Assembly (NCBI RefSeq): GCF_003171515.1
Contig: NC_089397.1
Coordinates: 1,922,001-1,986,000, forward strand
From: Pyrenophora tritici-repentis
Lineage: Eukaryota > Ascomycota > Dothideomycetes > Pleosporales > Pleosporaceae
Reading direction: 5' to 3'
Length of the DNA: 64,000 nucleotides
The position numbers and the translations under genes are program-made. Position 1 is the stretch's first letter. The number at the start of each line of letters is the position of its first letter. Positions 58,235-64,000 of this stretch are shown in pieces. Below the pieces are notes generated by a model that worked only from the letters and a program-made list of their open reading frames with translations, did not search any database and was not told where the DNA came from.

Positions 58235-58540
58235 GAGCCTCGCCCCCAGCCAATAATCGCGCGATCCGGACTGCCAGGATTGCATATTCGGGCATTTCTC
58301 CCCTCAACACGATGAGAGCAAACCTAGACCTTACCGTTTGCAGAGGTGAATGTGAGTATGGCCTCGCCCCGTGCCTATAATCTCGCGATCCGGACTGCCA
58401 GGAGTGCCATTTCAGGCAATTCCCCACTCGACATGATGAGAGCAAACCTAGACCTTGCCGTTTATGGAGGTGAACGCGAGTATGGCCTCGCTCCCCCTCG
58501 ACACTTTTGCGGCTCGGTCTGCTAGTGCTGCCTAATCTAG
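58235..58540. repeat. Two to three tandem units of about 124 bp
   Basis: A unit starting GGCCTCGCCCC and containing GCGATCCGGACTGCCAGGA and GATGAGAGCAAACCTAGACC is repeated with a period of 124 bp (GCGATCCGGA at 58261 and 58385). A third, truncated and diverged copy begins near 58484. It lies upstream of the F-box-like gene and may be part of its promoter region. Confidence 0.75.
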
Positions 58541-58710
58541 CAATGGTCCCGCTGAGAAGTGAGTGAGAGCCCGCGAACGTGAGCACCCTCCAGCATGCGC
58601 TAACTCGGCTAGCTGCTCACGATATCAGGAGCTTCTTGGATCCCACTGCGACACGCAGTCCATGCCAGACCCCATCTCAACCCACGATACCTCCCAGTCC
58701 CTCTTATACG

Positions 58711-59916
58711 ATGGAGGCGTCAACGCAGCTCACGGAAGAGAGCCGAAAGGCACACATCGGCACGTACAAGAACAACAAAACCGGTTCCGAGATAGTCATT
58801 GAAGTGGTGAACGAGCAATTGACCATGAAAATATCGACAGAGACACAGCCCGAAACCTGCACCAAGCAGACCAAGCGCTATGGTCTTGTTCGCTGCAAGT
58901 CCACGACAGGAGCTGAAGGATCGACCGATTGTTGGATGACTTCGCCGGGGCATATCAACGACTCGCCCGAGGAGACGCAAGCTGCCGACGAAGAGCAGCC
59001 CGGCGGAAACCACATCAGTTTCTTCTCTGAGAGGAACATGATACAACGACTAGTGTGGAGGTCACCGGGAGCCGAAAACGCGCTACAGTACACTAAGCTG
59101 AATACTGTTGGGCTGCTCAAACTCCCCGATGAGCTCCTTGAACACATCCTTGATTATGCGTTGACTGCCGATGACGAGATTGTGCACATCCCAGAGAGAT
59201 GTGGCCAGCTACGCATAGCTGTTTGTCGCCACGTCCCTTACGCAAACGCCAAGTTCGCGTTCGACGACGGAAATCCGACAAGGCTACCGGAGCCCCTCAA
59301 CAATGTCCAGTTCGTCTGCAAGAAACTGTTCGACCTTGCACGAGGCTGAGAGCTTGCCAACAACCACCTTAAGGTGAGTGGTTGGACCTTCGATACTTTC
59401 CGACGCCTGGACCAGGCCCGACCTGCCTCTGCCTCCAAATGGTTCATTGCGGGTACGCAGTGGTTCGACAACGTGCGGAAGGTCACTTTGCTGGGCGATT
59501 TCGGGGTTGGCCGCACAGCCGACGAGAACATCCTTCACGGCATCATCCGGTTCGGCCACCAACACGCCAAAGCAGACATCTCCGTCACCGTACAATCTCT
59601 CTCGATCCGAGGATACAAGAGGCTAGATGGATTCATGACACTGGCGTGGCTCATACAAGAAGCGGTACGAGGTACCCTGAGGCCTACATGGGTGGCGCCA
59701 AAGGATAAGCTGGTGCGCGACAAGGACCTCAACTTCATGAATGTCGCGAATGTGCGGTTCAAACCATCCGATGTATACGCCGACTGGCAGGAAGACTTGA
59801 AGACTCTCCCAGTCAAGAAGCAGAAGGTGGCGACCATCACACGTATCGTCGACGAGTGTGGAGGAATTGATCAGATGCTGGTATTCGTCAGGGGCGTGTA
59901 TGAGAGAGGCATCTAG
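58711..59916 (+). pseudogene. F-box-like gene with one in-frame TGA
   Basis: The frame runs from the ATG at 58711 (MEASTQLTEESRK) to 59916, broken only by TGA at 59347-59349. The centre has an F-box-like helix pair (LLKLPDELLEHILDYALTAD) followed by NVQFVCKKLFDLARG, the usual pattern of ascomycete F-box/2EXR proteins. After the stop, the same style continues (ELANNHLKVSGWTFDTFRRL and FIAGTQWFDNVRKVTLLG). No splice pair removes the stop. CGA-to-TGA, a C-to-T change, would explain it. The product as it stands is a 212-residue fragment; the protein's target is unknown. Confidence 0.6.
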
Positions 59917-60074
59917 AGGTTATCGGGCCCTTGTCGTCTTCCAGATAGGCCAAGATAAGACTGCAGCATTGTGAATAGAAACATGGTAGTCTCCTCGTGT
60001 TATCATGTGCTTACACTGCAACGTCCAGTTCGAAGATGTAGTCGTCAAAAGTTCGAAAAATACCGAATCAGACA

Positions 60075-60917
60075 CTACAAAAAGCTACCACTAGAAAACC
60101 GATCACTAAAGCCCTTTGACTTATTCAGCATCTCCCTCCGCTGCTTATGATTCACCGTCCCGCTAACAGCCATATCCTTCTTGTAGTCAAAAGCACGTTT
60201 ACTAGGATCATCTTCCTCATCCTTGCCCGTCCCTTTCTCCTGATGCTGCTCCACCAGACTCTTGCCTCTCGCCGCCTCAATCTTCTCGCGCATCTTGCGC
60301 ACCCGCCTCTCCTCCTCCTTACTGCGCTTCGAGTCTGCTGTCGTGGGCGCAGAGTTGCTGGGCGCGCTGATACCTAGCGCTTCGTCTTGGAGTCGCTTGA
60401 GCTTCTGCTCGGGCGTCTCGGTCCATGCGCTGCTTAGGCCGCCGCCGGTGCTTGCGGAGCCTTTTCCTGTGTTGAATTTCCGCGCGCGCATCTTGGTGGG
60501 GTCCATGCGGGAGAGATCGTCTTGGGTAGGGGGTAGTGTCATCCATTCGTCGCGTTGCACTTTTTTAGGCGCTTCTGTAAGTTCTGGTGAGGTGTCGAAG
60601 GCGGATGGTATGGGTGTTGCGCCATGGTCGCCGGTATATGTTGCGCCGGCTGGTGGAGGCGCGGGACCAAAGTCGTCGTCGCTACTGCTATCTGAATCGT
60701 CTTCTTCTTTTTGGACTGCCGGTGGCGATGTTGTAGCTAGTGATAGTGAAGGTCCAACTGTGCGTTGAGGTGAGGTTGCGGAAGGCGGAGGTGCTGGGCC
60801 GATTACTCGTCGGCGCTTGTCGCTCGAATCTGGACTGGAGTCGCGCTCGTTGTCATCGTCCTTGTCGCGACTGCGCTTGGCCAGATGTGGCGGCATTGTT
60901 GGTCCTATCGACGGCAT
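60075..60917 (-). CDS. GPALPP1/DUF3752-domain protein
   Basis: A single exon of 280 residues from the ATG at 60917 (MPSIGPTMPPHLAKRSRD). It has two GPA(P)PP-type motifs (RVIGPAPPPSA and DFGPAPPPAGA), which name the family. The C-terminal DUF3752 follows: RDEWMTLPP, WTETPEQKLKRLQDEALG, GKSLVEQHQEK, the FDYKKDM stretch and the ending SDRFSSGSFL. It is acidic/serine-rich in the middle and rich in basic residues, suggesting a nuclear protein. The cellular role of this family is poorly defined. Confidence 0.85.
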   Translation of the reverse strand: MPSIGPTMPPHLAKRSRDKDDDNERDSSPDSSDKRRRVIGPAPPPSATSPQRTVGPSLSLATTSPPAVQKEEDDSDSSSDDDFGPAPPPAGATYTGDHGATPIPSAFDTSPELTEAPKKVQRDEWMTLPPTQDDLSRMDPTKMRARKFNTGKGSASTGGGLSSAWTETPEQKLKRLQDEALGISAPSNSAPTTADSKRSKEEERRVRKMREKIEAARGKSLVEQHQEKGTGKDEEDDPSKRAFDYKKDMAVSGTVNHKQRREMLNKSKGFSDRFSSGSFL

Positions 60918-61343
60918 TTTGCGGATTTGTGGTGTTGTACGTGTTTTGGTGATTTCTACCAAGTCGTCGCGTTGGGGTGACGTTCCATCTGAGCTTGGAC
61001 CTCTACCATGGAGCGGCAGGTGCGGCCGCCTGTGTACTGCGCCATGCGCTGCCGGAACGCGACATCGCTGTTATCTCTTGTGGAACACATTCACTGTGTC
61101 AAAACTTATCGCAAACGAATCGACTCTCGCACTAGCTCACCAATCACCCGCTCCACCCGTCTTCAGGCAGACAATTACGACCCGTGTTACCCGACCGATA
61201 CCAAGACCCCCGCGTCTGTGTCCATTGAAGCTACCAGCACACTTCATTCACACGTATTAAAGAGGCGGAAATAGAAAAATCGCAGTACAAAAACCGTGCG
61301 CCAAATGTCTGCTTGAAGCAATGCTTTGCGCAGAACGAGCCTC
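60918..61343. promoter_or_regulatory. Bidirectional promoter region, GPALPP1/VPS8
   Basis: About 426 bp separate the divergent start codons. It contains no supported gene and must hold both promoters. No specific sites are identified. Confidence 0.5.
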
Positions 61344-64000
61344 ATGAGCTCAGATTCGGGAGAGAGCCACTCTAGCGCTCACAATGATCACGGAGATGAG
61401 ATAGATGTCGCACAAGGCGATGAGCTTCATTCGATAGACGAGAATCCGATAGTCGAAGCGCCAGAGGGCTTGACATTTGCCAGGACCAAAAGTATCCCGC
61501 AAGAAGATGCGCCCGGGTCCCCGTCAGAATTATCTCTAAGACCAAAGGCCGAGCGAGCAGAGAGCCATGCTTCGACAGACATTCCCGATGATACCCCATC
61601 AATACAGGTACGACATATTGGGGGGAAAATTGGCATCTTCTGACAATGATAGGGTTCAGCCATTTCCTCCCCCACGAGCAGCGTACCTGTCTCGCATAGC
61701 TCCCTCAGACCACACCGTCCAGCATCGTTACAACCCTTCGAGCGCCGCTTCTCCTCGCGCCTATCACCCTCTCCACTAGCATCCCCTCGAGGACACTCAC
61801 CAGCCTTCCTTTCCCCGCGCTCGCGACAATCTTCTGTGTCAAGTCACTTGGTATTCCATCAATTATCAGACGATGGTTCTGAGCCTCCCCAAGCGCCATG
61901 GGAAGTGGTGCGGTGGACTAAGCTGAAGAAGATTACCGGCCAGGTCTTCTCAGAAGTCGGCAAGCGCAATTTTGGCCGGCCGACTTGTCTCAACGTCACT
62001 GTCTCACTGTCCATTGGAACCTCAAAGGGCTTCATCCTCGTCTTCGACTACCAGCAGGTACTAAAGTCTATCATTGGACCCGGAACTAAGGCGGTCGAGT
62101 GCGGGCCCATCACTTCGCTAGCCATATCTGCAGATCACACTACCATAGCTGGCGGCCATGCGACAGGTCACATTTTTACCTGGGAGTTGGCGAAGCCGGC
62201 CAAGCCCTTTCTCCACATCCCGCCGCTGGACAGAGCAGCGCTAGAGGACAACAAGTCGGACGGTCACGTGTCAGGCGTCGGAATCATGCATCTGGGTTTC
62301 CTGGGAACGCGCCACACGGCACTCGTATCTGCTGATGATGCAGGAATGGCCTTTTCTCACCTTGCCACTCGCGGTCTAGGAGCCATTGCGCGAACGGTCA
62401 AGACCAATCGCATCTTGGGCAGGTATCCGCTGCCGGTCAAGTCCATGGAGAAACCGAGAAAGCCAAGTTCTGTGCTCGCATTCGCTGCATTGCCTCTAGG
62501 AAATGTGGAACAGCCTACCGATGGTATGGGACTGACTGCCCTCTTGACACCATACCTGCTGGTCGTCGTATCAACTACACCGGTCGCTCAGACACAACAC
62601 AAGGCACCACGCCCAAAGGACGTGGTTGCTCACAGCGCGCTAAGCGGATGTCTGGCTTGGTTTCCAGCAGTCAAGTTGAAGAGTCCGTCTAGTGACGCTG
62701 GGTCTGCAGTTTCCAAGACGAAGCTGGTATACTGCTGGTCCAATGTCCTCACTATACTAGACATTGATTACGTAGATGCGCCGCCGGCGGAGAAAGAGAA
62801 ACCCACCGAGTTGCACTTTAAACCACGAAGTCGGTGGAAAGCGGAAGAGGCTATAGTCGCGGTACAGTGGCTCAGTAGGTCTGTGCTTGGTGTCCTAACC
62901 ATTAGCCAACGCCTGATGATTCTCGAGGACAATACGCTACGCGTGACCGACTCGTTTGACTTGCTGCAGAAACACATCTACCACGCAGACTTGTTCTCGC
63001 GACAGCTCAAACCTGTCGTCGAGCAGTTGAACGAGGATGACTCATCCATGCATGGCGTTGTGGCCGACGCATTCTACATGAGTTTTCGAGCCTACAAAGG
63101 ACGTATGTTCTTGCTCGGCTTCAATGACTGCTCCATTGGTACCCTTTCGAACTGGGCAGATCGGTTGCTGGCATTGATGGAAGATGGTGACTACATAGCC
63201 GCTCTTGGTCTTGCCACTTCCTACTATCTTGGTAACGCAGACAAGCTCACCGTCGGATTACCTGACAACGATGCAGCACGACATGCGCTTGTACAGCCTA
63301 AACTCTTAGAGATGATAACGGCGTCGCTCAAATACGCCTTCGCGCGTCATGAGGACGACGATGAGGCCAGAGAGCAGCGACTGAAAGAACTCGCCGAGGT
63401 AGTCTTTACGGGACTACTTAGCATGGGCGAGCATGACGTCTTGTTCGGAGAAACATACGATGCATTCGAGGAAGCGTCTGCGGAGAAGGCCTTCTTCGAA
63501 ACACTTGAGCCCTACATCCAAGAAGACCAGATCACAGCCGTACCACCCAATGTCCTCAAAGACCTCATTACATTTTACGCCTCAGCAAACCGATCTACTC
63601 GGCTTGAAGAGATGATCTGCCGACTTAGCACAGATACCATGGATCTCAATCAGGTCACGATGCTCTGTCAGCAGTACGTTCTCTACGATGCGCTGATATA
63701 CGTCTGGACACGAGCCATTGGGGACTACATCACACCACTTACCAATATCCTGGAACTGATCAAGCTCGTCGACTTTGAAGTGGACGAGTCGGAAAACATT
63801 TACCTCTCTGCAGCGAAGAAAATCTTTCCGTATCTTGCATATACCTTCACTGGACGGGTATATCCCGGAGGTACCTTCATGGACGACGAACAAGCTTATA
63901 ATGCCAAGAAAGACATGTATCGCTTCTTGTTTTCCGGCAAGAACCTCCAGTGGCCACCAGGCTCGGGCGAAGTCATTACCACTCAGTCAGATGGGAGTCC
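61344..64000 (+). CDS. VPS8: CORVET subunit VPS8 (5' part, truncated by window)
   Basis: Exon 1 is 61344-61607 and exon 2 starts at 61653 and is open to the window end (45-bp intron with branch CTGAC). VPS8 is the endosome-specific subunit of the CORVET tether that binds Rab5-type GTPase on early endosomes. A Ser/Pro-rich N-terminus precedes a WD40-like beta-propeller (GTSKGFILVFDYQQVLKSII, ITSLAISADHTTIAGGHATG, LGFLGTRHTALVSADDAG). An alpha-solenoid region follows (LLALMEDGDYIAALGLATSY, RLEEMICRLSTDTMDLNQV). About 870 residues are visible. The C-terminal part, with the expected RING finger, lies beyond the window. Confidence 0.88.

Noticed and set aside
57597..58586. Long minus-strand frame (329 aa)
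   Set aside because: It runs through the 124-bp tandem duplication, is low in coding character and has no recognisable domain.

Overview
This is nuclear DNA of a filamentous ascomycete (Pezizomycotina). Genes are closely spaced on both strands and carry short introns (about 40-140 bp) with GTNNGT donors, CTNAC-like branch points and YAG acceptors. The protein set is typical of this group: a DUF7707 surface protein, a GH114-CBM1 secreted enzyme, a Fungal_trans_2-type regulator, a ZIP zinc transporter and a germinal-centre kinase. A Dothideomycete (Pleosporales-like) source is my inference from gene style; no marker gene proves it.

Bases 1-9700 are a gene-free, repeat-built island. A degenerate tandem array with a period of about 115-150 bp fills 1-2602 and resumes at 8402-9680. 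It is interrupted by two apparently identical 2,878-bp hAT transposons in head-to-head inverted orientation (2611-5488 and 5524-8401), which form a giant palindrome centred near 5506. Both hAT copies carry the same 128-bp MITE inserted in the last transposase exon. A third MITE copy lies in the array at 2262-2389, and a related 162-bp member lies at 49059-49220.

From 10.4 kb on, the window is ordinary gene space. In order: SAS4-like chromatin protein (-), Ypt35-like PX protein (-), DUF7707 GPI-type surface protein (+), disordered hypothetical protein (-), intact pogo/Fot1-type DNA transposon (19559-21659), COQ6 ubiquinone monooxygenase (+), ChaC-type gamma-glutamylcyclotransferase with a 5-nt microexon (+), F-box gene with an in-frame TGA (+), Fungal_trans_2-type regulator (-), ZIP transporter (+), RRN3 Pol I factor (-), cyclophilin H (-), membrane RING-H2 ligase (+), STE20/GCK kinase (-), Gly/Ala-rich hypothetical with a homopolymer frameshift (+), degraded F-box-like ORF with two in-frame TAGs (-), GH114-CBM1 enzyme with an 8-nt microexon (-), mitochondrial PPR-type protein (+), MFS transporter (-), F-box-like gene with an in-frame TGA (+), GPALPP1/DUF3752 protein (-), and the 5' part of VPS8 (+), which runs off the right edge.

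There is no operon or biosynthetic cluster: the genes are mostly unrelated housekeeping functions. The unusual biology lies in the repeat island, the nested and mirrored transposons, the pogo element 149 bp upstream of COQ6, the two microexons, and the three F-box-like loci broken only by nonsense codons. Splice sites were placed by eye, using reading phase, splice consensus and family alignment from memory.
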